From the NCBI GenBank assembly GCA_964517495.1, contig CAZFER010000032.1, positions 5,451 to 69,450 on the forward strand: 64,000 bases of DNA, written 5' to 3'. Both the position numbers and the translations under genes were made by a program. Shown here one piece after another: positions 26,209-35,063 of this stretch (the first letter of the stretch is position 1; each line of letters starts with the position of its first letter). This DNA comes from CAZFER01 sp964517495. Its GTDB lineage: Bacteria > Hinthialibacterota > Hinthialibacteria > Hinthialibacterales > Hinthialibacteraceae. The notes beneath the pieces are model-generated. The model was not told where the DNA came from. It did no database searches and saw only the letters and a program-made list of their open reading frames with translations.

Positions 26209-28152
26209 ATGCTAAAACATATGAAACTCGGATACAAAATTGGATTGGGATTTGCCATTATCCTGATCATTATGGTTATTTCACTATTTATTGCTTATAA
26301 CGCATTGAGTAACTCTTCTGATGGATTCACTCAATATCGGGAAATGGCGCGTGTTTCCAATCTTTCAGGCCAATTGCAAGCGAATATGTTGATGGTACGT
26401 ATGAAGGTAAAAGATTATATCATCAACCGTAAGGATGAGGAAATAAAGCAATACAATGGATTCAAAAAGGAAATGGATGAAGATTTAATCCAAGCAAACA
26501 AGGACATCAATGATTCTGAGCGTAAAGCTAAAATTGACAAGGTGGGACAATTGATTTCGGATTATGATTCCTCGTTTGCCCAAGTTCAAAATCTTGTAAA
26601 ACAACGTGTGAATATCGTTGAAAATGTGTTGGATGTTAAAGGTCCTCAGATGGAAAAAACTCTGACAGAAATCATGGTATCCGCTCAAACGGATAATGAT
26701 ATGTCAGCGGCTTTTTATTCGGGACTGGCAATGAAACATCTCCTGCTGGGGCGTTTATACGCTATAAAATTTTTGGAAAGTAACGAACAAGCAGCCTTGG
26801 AGCGGGTAGACAGCGAATTTAATAAGATGCAAGAGCAGATGGACATATTGGACCGGGAACTGCAAAATCCAGAGCGGCGTCAAAAACTGGCAAGCATTAT
26901 TACACTCAAAAAGGATTATTTAACCAATTTTGAGTCGGTTTCAAAAATCATCACTGACCGTAATAAAATTATCACCGGCCAAGTGGATGTTATTGGTCCT
27001 CAAGTGGCTGATAATATTGAAGACGTCAAACTCTCCATTATTGCAAATCAGGATGAACTGGGCCCCAAATTAGTAGCTGCCAACAAGAGAGCTGAATTAA
27101 TGGTTATACTCGCGGTATTTGTTTCCATTGGATTGGGTATCATTATTTCTATTGTGATTACGCGCATGATTGTTCGTCCTATCGCACGTAGTGTTGAATT
27201 CGCTCAATCGATTGCCGATGGAGATTTGAGTGAGACACTTCATCTTGATCAAAAGGATGAAATTGGAGTATTGGTAAATGCTCTTAATAATATGTCCTCC
27301 AACCTCAACGAAGTAATGAGTGGAATTCAAAATGCCGCTGAACAGGTCGCTGCCAGTTCAGAAGAATTATCCGCTTCCGCCCAAAATCTTTCCAATGGCG
27401 CCACCGAACAGGCCGCCAGTTTGGAGCAAACCTCTGCATCGATCGAACAACTGGTCAGTTCCGTTGAACAAAATTCCAACAATGCCAATAAAACCAACGA
27501 GGTTGCCATACAAGCCGCTAATGAGGCGAATGAAGGTGGAAGCGCCGTGGTAAAAACAGTCGAAGCAATGAAGAAAATTGCCGATCAGATATCCCTTATT
27601 GATGATATCGCCGACCAGACCAATCTTCTCGCCCTGAATGCGGCTATTGAAGCAGCGCGCGCGGGTGAAATGGGCAAAGGATTTGCGGTCGTGGCTGTTG
27701 AAGTTCGTAAACTGGCAGAACGCAGCCAGCAGGCAGCCAAAGAGATCAGTGAACTTGCCCGCAGCAGTGTTGGACAAGCTGAGACCGCGGGGAATTTGAT
27801 ACAAAAAGTGGTCCCTGCCATCCAGAATGCTTCCCAGCTGGTTCAGGAAATCGCTTCCACCTGTGAAGAACAATCCAATGGAGCTGGACAAATTCGCAAT
27901 GCTGTTAATCAGTTGGATGAAGTGACCCAACAAAACTCTTCCACCAGTGAAGAATCAGCCGCCTCCAGCGAGGAACTGGCTTCCCAGGCTCAAGCGTTGC
28001 AGGAAATGGTGAGCCGTTTCAAATTGAATAAACAAGCCTTGATCGGGAATGGAAATGGAGCAAAAAACTCAGGATCAGCCCGATTCGATCGACATGAACA
28101 GGTTCATGCCTTACCGGAATGGCATGATCAGAATGATTCAGAATATTCCTAA
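26209..28152 (+). CDS. Methyl-accepting chemotaxis protein with helical bimodular-type sensor domain
   Basis: 647 aa from ATG 26209 (AAGGAAG upstream; the frame opens at 26188). TM1 ~8-30, a ~260-residue all-helical periplasmic domain whose two-module length fits the HBM class (McpS-like, which binds TCA-cycle acids), TM2 ~297-320, HAMP ~321-375, and the cytoplasmic coiled coil. The signalling hairpin DQTNLLALNAAIEAARAGEMGKGFAVVA-type segment is intact, with flanking methylation-type EEQ/SAQ repeats. No C-terminal CheR-docking pentapeptide. Single-gene unit between the sigma54 promoter and a terminator. Confidence 0.92.
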   Translation: MLKHMKLGYKIGLGFAIILIIMVISLFIAYNALSNSSDGFTQYREMARVSNLSGQLQANMLMVRMKVKDYIINRKDEEIKQYNGFKKEMDEDLIQANKDINDSERKAKIDKVGQLISDYDSSFAQVQNLVKQRVNIVENVLDVKGPQMEKTLTEIMVSAQTDNDMSAAFYSGLAMKHLLLGRLYAIKFLESNEQAALERVDSEFNKMQEQMDILDRELQNPERRQKLASIITLKKDYLTNFESVSKIITDRNKIITGQVDVIGPQVADNIEDVKLSIIANQDELGPKLVAANKRAELMVILAVFVSIGLGIIISIVITRMIVRPIARSVEFAQSIADGDLSETLHLDQKDEIGVLVNALNNMSSNLNEVMSGIQNAAEQVAASSEELSASAQNLSNGATEQAASLEQTSASIEQLVSSVEQNSNNANKTNEVAIQAANEANEGGSAVVKTVEAMKKIADQISLIDDIADQTNLLALNAAIEAARAGEMGKGFAVVAVEVRKLAERSQQAAKEISELARSSVGQAETAGNLIQKVVPAIQNASQLVQEIASTCEEQSNGAGQIRNAVNQLDEVTQQNSSTSEESAASSEELASQAQALQEMVSRFKLNKQALIGNGNGAKNSGSARFDRHEQVHALPEWHDQNDSEYS

Positions 28153-28169
28153 GTCCTGTACACTTATTC

Positions 28170-28214
28170 CCTCAGCGTTCTCCCTTGGGATTCCTGCCTG
28201 AGGAGGGTTTTTTT
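28170..28214 (+). terminator. Intrinsic terminator after the chemoreceptor gene
   Basis: CCTCAG (28170-28175) pairs with CTGAGG (28198-28203), with an inner TCCC/GGGA stem; alternatively CCCTC pairs with GAGGG. A run of seven T follows. Confidence 0.75.
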
Positions 28215-28231
28215 ATCTTTTTATATTCTCC

Positions 28232-28261
28232 TTGACAGGTTAGAATCAATACGATCATACT
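28232..28261 (+). promoter_or_regulatory. Candidate sigma70 promoter of the sugar cluster
   Basis: TTGACA at 28232-28237 is perfect; with an 18-bp spacer the -10 would be CATACT (28256-28261), a moderate match. It lies ~50 bp before the epimerase start and after the preceding terminator. Confidence 0.4.
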
Positions 28262-28313
28262 TGTTAGCTGTTTTTATTGAATTCCATATAGGCGAGAGTG
28301 ATTGGTAACTTAA

Positions 28314-29477
28314 ATGGATAAGCGTGACTTTTACAAAAAAATCATAGGAAAATCCTTCTTTTCGGATACCTTAAGTGATTCCTTAAAAAGCATCGAAGAT
28401 AAAATCAGTTTTGTCTCTTCCGAGTTTGACCGTATTAATCAGGATGCCCAAAAAGGACTGATCCGTGAACGGCATGTGCTCGTGATAGGTGGAGCGGGTT
28501 ATATCGGATCGGTGTTATCCGCCAATTTACTTGGACGCGGCTATAAGGTCAGAGTTCTGGATTGCCTTCTGTGGAACAATGGCTCCTCAATTTATGATCT
28601 CCTTGATCATCCCGACTTTTCATTTCAATACGGTGATTTTCGAAATCTCGGCGATGTCCAACAAGCCCTGGATGGAATTACTGACGTGGTTCTATTGGCC
28701 GCCCTGGTGGGTGATCCGATTTGCAAGAAATATTCGGATCTTGCCCGCAGCGTCAATTGTGATGGCTCGGTTGAATTGATCAAATTTCTGAATGAAAAGA
28801 ACATTCACCAATTTATATTTGCTTCCACCTGTAGCAATTATGGTTTACGCGATAACAATGATCCTGCTCCTGAAAATTCTGATCTGAATCCCCAATCGCT
28901 TTATGCCGAAACCAAAATTGAAGTCGAACAGTTCATCATGAACCATTTTGAAGGGATGGATTTTCATCCCACTATTTTGCGTTTTTCGACCGCCTATGGG
29001 TTGTCCAGGCGCATGCGGTACGATTTGACCATTAACGAATTCTGTCGAGAATTGGTGGTTAACAAGGAACTGCTGGTCTACGATGAAAACACCTGGCGCC
29101 CCTATTGCCATACCCAGGATTTTTCCACGGCGATTATCAAGGTGCTGGAAAGTCCGGCTTCGGCTATCCGCGGACAGGTTTTTAATGTGGGAAGCAATGA
29201 AGAAAATTATACCAAGAAAACCATTGTCGATTCGGTGGCCTCCTATTTAAAAACCGACCTCGACATCAACTACAAATCAGGCGGGCATGATCCCCGCAAT
29301 TACAAAGTTTCATTTGATAAAATCCGTAATACTTTGAATTTTACCAATAAATATAATTTAAAGGCGACCATTCCCACACTGGTTAGCGCGATTCAAAATG
29401 GTTTGTTTAACGACTACGATGCACGTAAAACCTTTTATGGCAATTACGAATTGCTAGCCAAACTGGATACCGTTTAG
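28314..29477 (+). CDS. NAD-dependent epimerase/dehydratase (extended SDR)
   Basis: 387 aa with ~50 extra N-terminal residues before the Rossmann motif GGAGYIG (59-65). Catalytic YAETK (YxxxK type) follows FASTCSNYGL, the usual Ser/Thr strand. C-terminal HTQDFSTAIIKVLESP and VFNVGSNEENYTK are typical of nucleotide-sugar epimerases. It probably modifies an NDP-sugar that the neighbouring DegT aminotransferases then aminate. First gene of a four-gene plus-strand unit. Confidence 0.85.
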   Translation: MDKRDFYKKIIGKSFFSDTLSDSLKSIEDKISFVSSEFDRINQDAQKGLIRERHVLVIGGAGYIGSVLSANLLGRGYKVRVLDCLLWNNGSSIYDLLDHPDFSFQYGDFRNLGDVQQALDGITDVVLLAALVGDPICKKYSDLARSVNCDGSVELIKFLNEKNIHQFIFASTCSNYGLRDNNDPAPENSDLNPQSLYAETKIEVEQFIMNHFEGMDFHPTILRFSTAYGLSRRMRYDLTINEFCRELVVNKELLVYDENTWRPYCHTQDFSTAIIKVLESPASAIRGQVFNVGSNEENYTKKTIVDSVASYLKTDLDINYKSGGHDPRNYKVSFDKIRNTLNFTNKYNLKATIPTLVSAIQNGLFNDYDARKTFYGNYELLAKLDTV

Positions 29478-29489
29478 GTAGAAACCCTC

Positions 29490-30638
29490 ATGCAGAATTG
29501 GAAGATTCGTTTTTTTCTCCCTGATATATCCGAAGAGGAAGAGAATGCAGTATTAATTCCCCTGCGTAACAAATGGCTTACCATGGGAGAAAAAACACAC
29601 GCCTTTGAAAAAGCGTTTGCCCAAAAAATCAATACGTCCCATGCCTATGCTGTCAGTGGCGGCAGCGCCGCTCTTCATCTGGCGCTCATGGCGTTAAATG
29701 TCCAACCGGGTGATGAGGTGTTAGTACCCTCATTAACCTTTGTCGCCTGTTCCAATGTGATTGTGGCTGCTGGCGCCACACCGGTGTTTGTGGATGTATG
29801 CGATCATAACGATTGGACCATTTCACCTCAGGATATCGAACGAAAAATCACAAACAAAACCCGTGGCATGATCATTGTCCACTATGCGGGTTTCGCTTGC
29901 CGCATAAAGGAAATCCAGGCCATCGCCCAAAAACACGGTTTGTTCATCATCGAAGATTGCGCCCATGCGGTTATCACCTCTGTGGATGGGCAATACTGCG
30001 GTACCTTTGGCGATGTGGGCTGTTTCAGCTTTTACAGTAATAAAAACCTCACCGCCGGGGAAGGCGGTATGGTGATAACCCAAAATGAAGAGCTTGCCCA
30101 GCGACTGAAAATCCTGCGATCCCATGGAATGACCTCCATGCCTGCCGACCGGTTTCAAGGGAAAACGCATTCCTATGATATCCAGGGGTTTGGTTTAAAT
30201 TACCGCATCGACGATATGCGCAGTTCAATCGCCATGTGCCAACTGCAAAAACTGGATAAAAACCTGCGCCTTCGCACGCGTGTGTATCAGTCTTATCTCA
30301 ATAAACTTTCGCAGATTGATTCAATCACGATTCCATTCCAGAATCGTAATGCAGCAGAAGCAACGGGATATCATATCTTTCCCGTATTGGTGGAAACATC
30401 TGATTTGAGGGACAAGCTGATCGAAGGCTTGAAACAGCAAGGCATTCAAACCTCATTTCATTATCCACCCATTCACCAATTCAGTATCTATCAATCCTAT
30501 TTAAAAGGCCAGGATGTCGCATGCCCGATCACCGAAGAGGTGACCTCGCGTGAGATAACCTTGCCTTTCTATCCATCAATGTCCGACGATGATATACAAA
30601 CCGTATGTGACTCCATTCAACAATGTCTAAAAAGTTAA
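29490..30638 (+). CDS. DegT/DnrJ/EryC1 aminotransferase, copy 1
   Basis: 382 aa. PLP Lys is K185 in SFYSNKNLTAGEGG; the Asp that holds the pyridine nitrogen is in EDCAHA (D156). GSAALHLAL near 60 binds phosphate. These enzymes aminate keto-sugars on nucleotide carriers in O-antigen, capsule or flagellin-glycan pathways. It is clearly paralogous to the gene at 31716-32861 over the full length, and the glycosyltransferase between them overlaps this gene by 16 bp. Confidence 0.9.
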   Translation: MQNWKIRFFLPDISEEEENAVLIPLRNKWLTMGEKTHAFEKAFAQKINTSHAYAVSGGSAALHLALMALNVQPGDEVLVPSLTFVACSNVIVAAGATPVFVDVCDHNDWTISPQDIERKITNKTRGMIIVHYAGFACRIKEIQAIAQKHGLFIIEDCAHAVITSVDGQYCGTFGDVGCFSFYSNKNLTAGEGGMVITQNEELAQRLKILRSHGMTSMPADRFQGKTHSYDIQGFGLNYRIDDMRSSIAMCQLQKLDKNLRLRTRVYQSYLNKLSQIDSITIPFQNRNAAEATGYHIFPVLVETSDLRDKLIEGLKQQGIQTSFHYPPIHQFSIYQSYLKGQDVACPITEEVTSREITLPFYPSMSDDDIQTVCDSIQQCLKS

Positions 30639-31711
30639 AGATCTGCTATATCGGTGACGGCCATTCCATTCATAATCATTTTATGGTGGACTGGTTTGTT
30701 CAACATGGGCACGATGTCACTTTTCTCACGGATTCCGTAGGAGATTTACCTCCGTGCCAGGTTTATTCTGTGGCACCTCAAATGGGAAATGGCTTATTCA
30801 GGCATTGGACTGCCATTAAAAATACAAGAAAAATGATAAACGCCCTCCAACCGGAACTTGTCCATGCCCATAATGTGACGGGATACGGCTATTGGGGCGC
30901 GATGTCCGGTTTTTCCCCCTTTATCCTGACCTCGTGGGGATCGGATCTTTTGCTCCAAGCTCGTGAGAGTATCTTCGTAAGAATATTGGTTACCTACTGC
31001 TTGCGCAAAGCGGCTCTCGTCACCGGTGATGCAGAAGACCTTTGCCGGGTTGCGGTAAAAATGACAGGCAAAAATGCCGATGTCAGGCTTTTGCAATGGG
31101 GAGTCAATCTTGCTCCCTATAATGCTGAACGTGATCCCATGATACACGACGAGTTACGCCAGGGGCGTGACTTTGTTTTTGTCAGCACCCGCCGCTTACG
31201 TCCCTTGTATAACATTGATATTATAATGAGAGCCTATGCCAGGATCGTTTCTTCACTGCCTTCAAGCCTTTTGCTTATTGTTGGTGATGATCACCAAAAA
31301 GCGGAATTGCTTGGGCTAAGAGATGAGTTGGGCTTGGGTAACCATGTTATGTTTACCGGCTGGCTTACTCCGGATGAAATGGTGGTTGTGCTTCGCCATT
31401 CCGATGCATTTGTTTCTGTTCCATCCAGCGACAGTACCGCCCTTTCATTGCTCGAAGCGTTCGCCGCTTCATTACCCGTGATTGTGTCTGATCTGCCTGC
31501 CAATCATGAGTGGATTACTCATCAACAGAACGGCCTATTGGTATGCCCGAAGGATATGGATGGATTGGCCCAAGCCATGCTTGAAATAGCCCAACATCCA
31601 GAGCGTTCGAAGCAGTGGGGATTGCTGAACCGCCAGATCGTTGAAAAGCGGGGCAATCGGCAAATTGAAATGGAAAAATTGGAAAAATGGTATTACGAAA
31701 TTAGAAAGTAG
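30623..31711 (+). CDS. Glycosyltransferase family 4
   Basis: 362 aa, GT-B fold. It starts SKKLKICYIGDGHSIHNHFM, has the acceptor-side LVHAHNVTGYGYWG and the C-terminal donor domain with STRRLRPLYNIDIIMRAYA, LLIVGDDHQKAEL, FTGWLTPDEMVVVLRHSDAFV and the E-x7-E-like ALSLLEAFAASLPVIVSDL. It probably adds the amino sugar made by its neighbours to a lipid-linked glycan. Starts within the end of aminotransferase copy 1 and ends 4 bp before copy 2. Confidence 0.88.
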   Translation: MSKKLKICYIGDGHSIHNHFMVDWFVQHGHDVTFLTDSVGDLPPCQVYSVAPQMGNGLFRHWTAIKNTRKMINALQPELVHAHNVTGYGYWGAMSGFSPFILTSWGSDLLLQARESIFVRILVTYCLRKAALVTGDAEDLCRVAVKMTGKNADVRLLQWGVNLAPYNAERDPMIHDELRQGRDFVFVSTRRLRPLYNIDIIMRAYARIVSSLPSSLLLIVGDDHQKAELLGLRDELGLGNHVMFTGWLTPDEMVVVLRHSDAFVSVPSSDSTALSLLEAFAASLPVIVSDLPANHEWITHQQNGLLVCPKDMDGLAQAMLEIAQHPERSKQWGLLNRQIVEKRGNRQIEMEKLEKWYYEIRK

Positions 31712-31715
31712 ATCA

Positions 31716-32861
31716 ATGTCTTGGAAAATTACCCTATTCATGCCTGATTTTACCGAAAGTGACCTGCAGGCTGTTTGCAAACCCATCCAGGATGCCTGGT
31801 TAACCATGGGAAGCAAAACCCAGGAATTTGAAACCCGCTTTGCTGAAATCATCAAGGCAAAACATACCTTTGCCGTCAGCAACGGAACAAGTGCATTGCA
31901 ACTCGGATTGGCGGCTTTGGATATTAAACCGGGGGATGAGGTGCTGGTGCCTTCCCTCACTTTTGTGGCATGCGCCAATTCCATTATTGCCCAGGGCGCC
32001 AAACCTGTATTCGTGGATGTGGCCGATAATACGGATTGGACCATCTCGCCCGATGATATTCGCCGCAAAATCACCCCCAACACCAAAGCCATCATGGTGG
32101 TCCATTACGCCGGTTTCCCCTGCCGCATGGATGAGATCAAAAGCATTGCCAGGGAGCATAACCTGCGCATCATCGAGGACAGCGCCCATGCGGTGGTGAC
32201 TTCAGTGAATGGCCATTATTGTGGAACGATGGGCGATGTGGGAGCATTTAGCTTTTTCAGCAACAAAAACATTACCACCGGTGAAGGTGGTATGGTTGCC
32301 ACTAATGATGATGCGCTGGCGGAACGAATCCAGAAGATGCGTTCACATGGCATGACCACCCTTACCCTCGATCGCCACAAAGGACGTGCGATTTCTTACG
32401 ATGTCGTCGAAACCGGTTATAACGTTCGCATCGATGAGATCCGCAGCTGCCTGGGTATAAGCCAATTACAACGGCTTGATACCATCCTGAAGAAGAGAAG
32501 AGCGATCTATAAACACTATGTCGAAGAATTGAGGGATGTGGACGAATTGACCATTCCATTTCTTGATCAAGACCATAATACCGTGGGGATTCATATCTTC
32601 CCCATTCTGTTGAATGCGGCATTGAATCGAAACGAATTTATCGAATGCATGAAAGAAAAAGGCATTCAAACCTCCATCCATTATCCTCCAATCCATCAGT
32701 TCACGGCCTATCGCAGGATTGTGGATCGAGATGTGGCCTGTCCTTTGACAGAATCCATTGCTGAACATGAGGTAACCATGCCGTTTTATCCCTCCATGAA
32801 AGAAGAAGATGTCAATCTGGTGTGTACCTCAATCAAAGAATGTCTTGCAATGATGAAATGA
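31716..32861 (+). CDS. DegT/DnrJ/EryC1 aminotransferase, copy 2
   Basis: 381 aa from ATG 31716; the frame extends back into the glycosyltransferase gene but residues MSWKITLFMPDFTE align with the start of copy 1. PLP Lys K184 in FFSNKNITTGEGG; D156 in EDSAHA. Strong full-length similarity to copy 1, including LVPSLTFVACANSIIA, HYAGFPCR and GIQTSIHYPPIHQF, points to gene duplication with divergence of substrate. Faces a convergent CapD-like gene. Confidence 0.9.
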   Translation: MSWKITLFMPDFTESDLQAVCKPIQDAWLTMGSKTQEFETRFAEIIKAKHTFAVSNGTSALQLGLAALDIKPGDEVLVPSLTFVACANSIIAQGAKPVFVDVADNTDWTISPDDIRRKITPNTKAIMVVHYAGFPCRMDEIKSIAREHNLRIIEDSAHAVVTSVNGHYCGTMGDVGAFSFFSNKNITTGEGGMVATNDDALAERIQKMRSHGMTTLTLDRHKGRAISYDVVETGYNVRIDEIRSCLGISQLQRLDTILKKRRAIYKHYVEELRDVDELTIPFLDQDHNTVGIHIFPILLNAALNRNEFIECMKEKGIQTSIHYPPIHQFTAYRRIVDRDVACPLTESIAEHEVTMPFYPSMKEEDVNLVCTSIKECLAMMK

Positions 32862-32890
32862 GCATATTGGTTTAAGCGTGGAGTGGTTTT

Positions 32891-33961
32891 TCAAATCACT
32901 CCCTCTCTCTTAAGATATTCACGCAATTCCTCTTTGGATATCGTGTGAGTGCTGCTGCTGTATCCTTCCAGGTGAAACAGTTTTTGAGAGGTAAATTCAT
33001 CCATCCTATGGGTGGGAACAATAACCGCCATCTCATCATCGACTATAAAAGTCCGTTCCAATTCATGGCTGGAAAGCAGGTCCTCATCGAATTTCTCACC
33101 CGCCCCCGCTCCTTTGATTTTAACTTCTATGTCTTTAGGTGAATGCCCATATTTTGGCGCCAATTCTTCAATCATCACTTCAGCGAGATCGTTGATCCGA
33201 ACCGATTTCATCCGTATCAAATATATCTCCCCCCCCGTTGCGCACGCTGTGGCCCGCAAGATAAGATTAACCGCATTGGGGATGGACATAAAAAAGCGCC
33301 GCATTTTGGGATCGCTTAAGGTTAACGGCCCTCCCTCGCGAATCTGTTCACGCCAAAAGGGGATGACTGATCCCCGCGAATCCAAAACATTCCCCAGTCG
33401 AACGGAACACAGCGTCTTATGAGGTTCACGACGGTAAAACGAGGCCCAGGTGATTAGCCGTTCAGCCAATAACTTCGTGGCGCCCATTGTCGATGTCACG
33501 TTTACTGCTTTATCCGTACTTATAGAGACCACCCGGTCGGTAACTGGATTTTCCAGGGTGCAGGTTATCACATTTTGAGTACCCATCACATTGGTTTTAA
33601 TGGCTTCCAATGGATCGTATTCAGTTGATTCAATTCGCTTTAGTGCCGCCGCATGAAAAACCACATGCACACCTTCCATCGCGCGGTTCAGCCGTGTGGC
33701 ATCTCGTATATCCCCGAGTAAGCAGCGTATACACTGGTGATCCTTGAGATGATAACGTAGCTGGGACTGCTTGTATTCATCACGGCTAAAGATACGTAGA
33801 ATTCTTGGATTACATGGAATTAATTGCCGAACGATCTCACTTCCAATCGTTCCAGTCCCCCCAGTTACCAATACATTTTTCCCCTCAATCAAGGGTAATA
33901 GTTTTTCCCGAACCGCAAGATAGCGTTGATTGGAATATAAATCATTAATCCATTGACTCAC
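32891..33961 (-). CDS. CapD/PseB-like nucleotide-sugar 4,6-dehydratase
   Basis: 356 aa. Rossmann motif TGGTGTIG (33-40). VVSISTDKAVNVTSTMGATK carries the active site with Met where Tyr is usual (MGATK), the Ser-Met-Lys type reported for WbpM/CapD-class enzymes. The WREQIREGGPLTLSDPKMRRFFM segment is diagnostic of the family. It likely makes a UDP-4-keto-6-deoxy-HexNAc, the substrate for the DegT aminotransferases next door. At 356 aa it lacks the N-terminal membrane domain of the long WbpM form. Confidence 0.88.
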   Translation of the reverse strand: MSQWINDLYSNQRYLAVREKLLPLIEGKNVLVTGGTGTIGSEIVRQLIPCNPRILRIFSRDEYKQSQLRYHLKDHQCIRCLLGDIRDATRLNRAMEGVHVVFHAAALKRIESTEYDPLEAIKTNVMGTQNVITCTLENPVTDRVVSISTDKAVNVTSTMGATKLLAERLITWASFYRREPHKTLCSVRLGNVLDSRGSVIPFWREQIREGGPLTLSDPKMRRFFMSIPNAVNLILRATACATGGEIYLIRMKSVRINDLAEVMIEELAPKYGHSPKDIEVKIKGAGAGEKFDEDLLSSHELERTFIVDDEMAVIVPTHRMDEFTSQKLFHLEGYSSSTHTISKEELREYLKREGVI

Positions 33962-34225
33962 AATAGTTTACTTTCTAACCCTCAGAATTTATTGCATTTT
34001 TGCAACATTTTGCACTTTGTCAATGAAGAGCGGATAAACTCAGATGAAACAAATCTAATATAAAATCGTAATTGAATCAATGAAAAACCTTTATATGGTA
34101 TTCTATTGTACAGACAGAAATGGCTGTATTATAATGAACAGGATATAGGATTGGATCAAATTTAAATATAATACGTTGAATTATATATGCAACGCCCTCG
34201 AAAGCGTTTAAGGAGCTAATTGGCT
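33962..34225. other. Divergent intergenic region
   Basis: About 260 bp, AT-rich, between the leftward dehydratase gene and the rightward LapA-like gene. TATAAT in TTAAATATAATACG near 34165 could be the -10 of the latter. No gene seen. Confidence 0.4.
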
Positions 34226-34456
34226 ATGACTGAAACTGACCATTTCCAGGGCCGGGCAAAATTGATCGGCATTTGTGTTGCCATTTTGTTGTTCGGCATT
34301 TTTCTAGGCATGAATTCCACTCCCACCACGGTATGGATTTTTGGTTGGAAGCCAGAGTTACCATTGATCATCATCGCATTAGTCTGCTTTGTATTAGGTT
34401 GTGTTTGTGGATGGTTCCTTTCGATCGTGAACCGCCGGAAAATTGAAGAGGAATAG
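34226..34456 (+). CDS. LapA-domain (DUF1049) small membrane protein
   Basis: 76 aa. Two transmembrane helices separated by a short NSTPTTVWIFGWKPELP loop and a basic C-terminal tail (SIVNRRKIEEE), the layout of the LapA/DUF1049 family linked to LPS assembly in Gram-negatives. AAGGAG lies 10 nt before the ATG at 34226 and 4 nt before an in-frame TTG at 34220; the ATG is preferred. Confidence 0.7.
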   Translation: MTETDHFQGRAKLIGICVAILLFGIFLGMNSTPTTVWIFGWKPELPLIIIALVCFVLGCVCGWFLSIVNRRKIEEE

Positions 34457-34476
34457 GGCTTAATTGGGTTGCTGTG

Positions 34477-34845
34477 CTATGCCTTTAAGCTATTCACGGC
34501 TTCCTCAACCGTATCATACATAGGAAAAAGTTCATCCAACCGGGCAACATGAAACACCTTGGCAACATGTTGGTTGGCGCCAGCAAATGCAATGGTCCCT
34601 TCTTTTAATGACTTATAACCCGACAAGAATGATGCCAAAGCTTGGCTGTTGAGGCTGTCCATTTGCGACACATCAACAATAATCTTGGTCTTCCCCTCCT
34701 TGGCCAAACGGTGCAATTGCGATTTCAGTGTGGATGTATCGGTATACGTAATCGAACCCGATACTTGAAGTAACACCACATCTCCGAGACTTTTTTTCAC
34801 CAGACGCATTGCTTTGTTGCTCCCCTCAATGAACGATTTTTTCAT
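34477..34845 (-). CDS. STAS-domain anti-sigma factor antagonist
   Basis: 122 aa, a single STAS domain after a ~12-residue lead: VVLLQVSGSITYTDTSTLKS, then KIIVDVSQMDSLNSQALASFL. The Ser in NSQAL sits where the phosphorylated Ser of SpoIIAA/RsbV lies (usually xSxGL). Such proteins switch partners with RsbW/RsbT-type kinases; the ATPase/PAS gene at 567-1604 is a possible but distant partner. Convergent with the LapA-like gene, 20 bp apart. Confidence 0.8.
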   Translation of the reverse strand: MKKSFIEGSNKAMRLVKKSLGDVVLLQVSGSITYTDTSTLKSQLHRLAKEGKTKIIVDVSQMDSLNSQALASFLSGYKSLKEGTIAFAGANQHVAKVFHVARLDELFPMYDTVEEAVNSLKA

Positions 34846-35063
34846 CCGCTCATTTATTCAAATACATTTACATTTCGGATAATATTTGATCATAGATTAT
34901 CACTTAAGGCAATAACTCGATCCTATTTTTAGATGAGATTTCAAAAAAACCTGGAATGTGCATTTGTGGAATCAAAGCATTGAGATAGAGGAATGTCCAG
35001 GAATGGAAATAATATGAATACAGGTAAGATGTCCTCTTATAAAATAAATTTAGTGACTATTGC

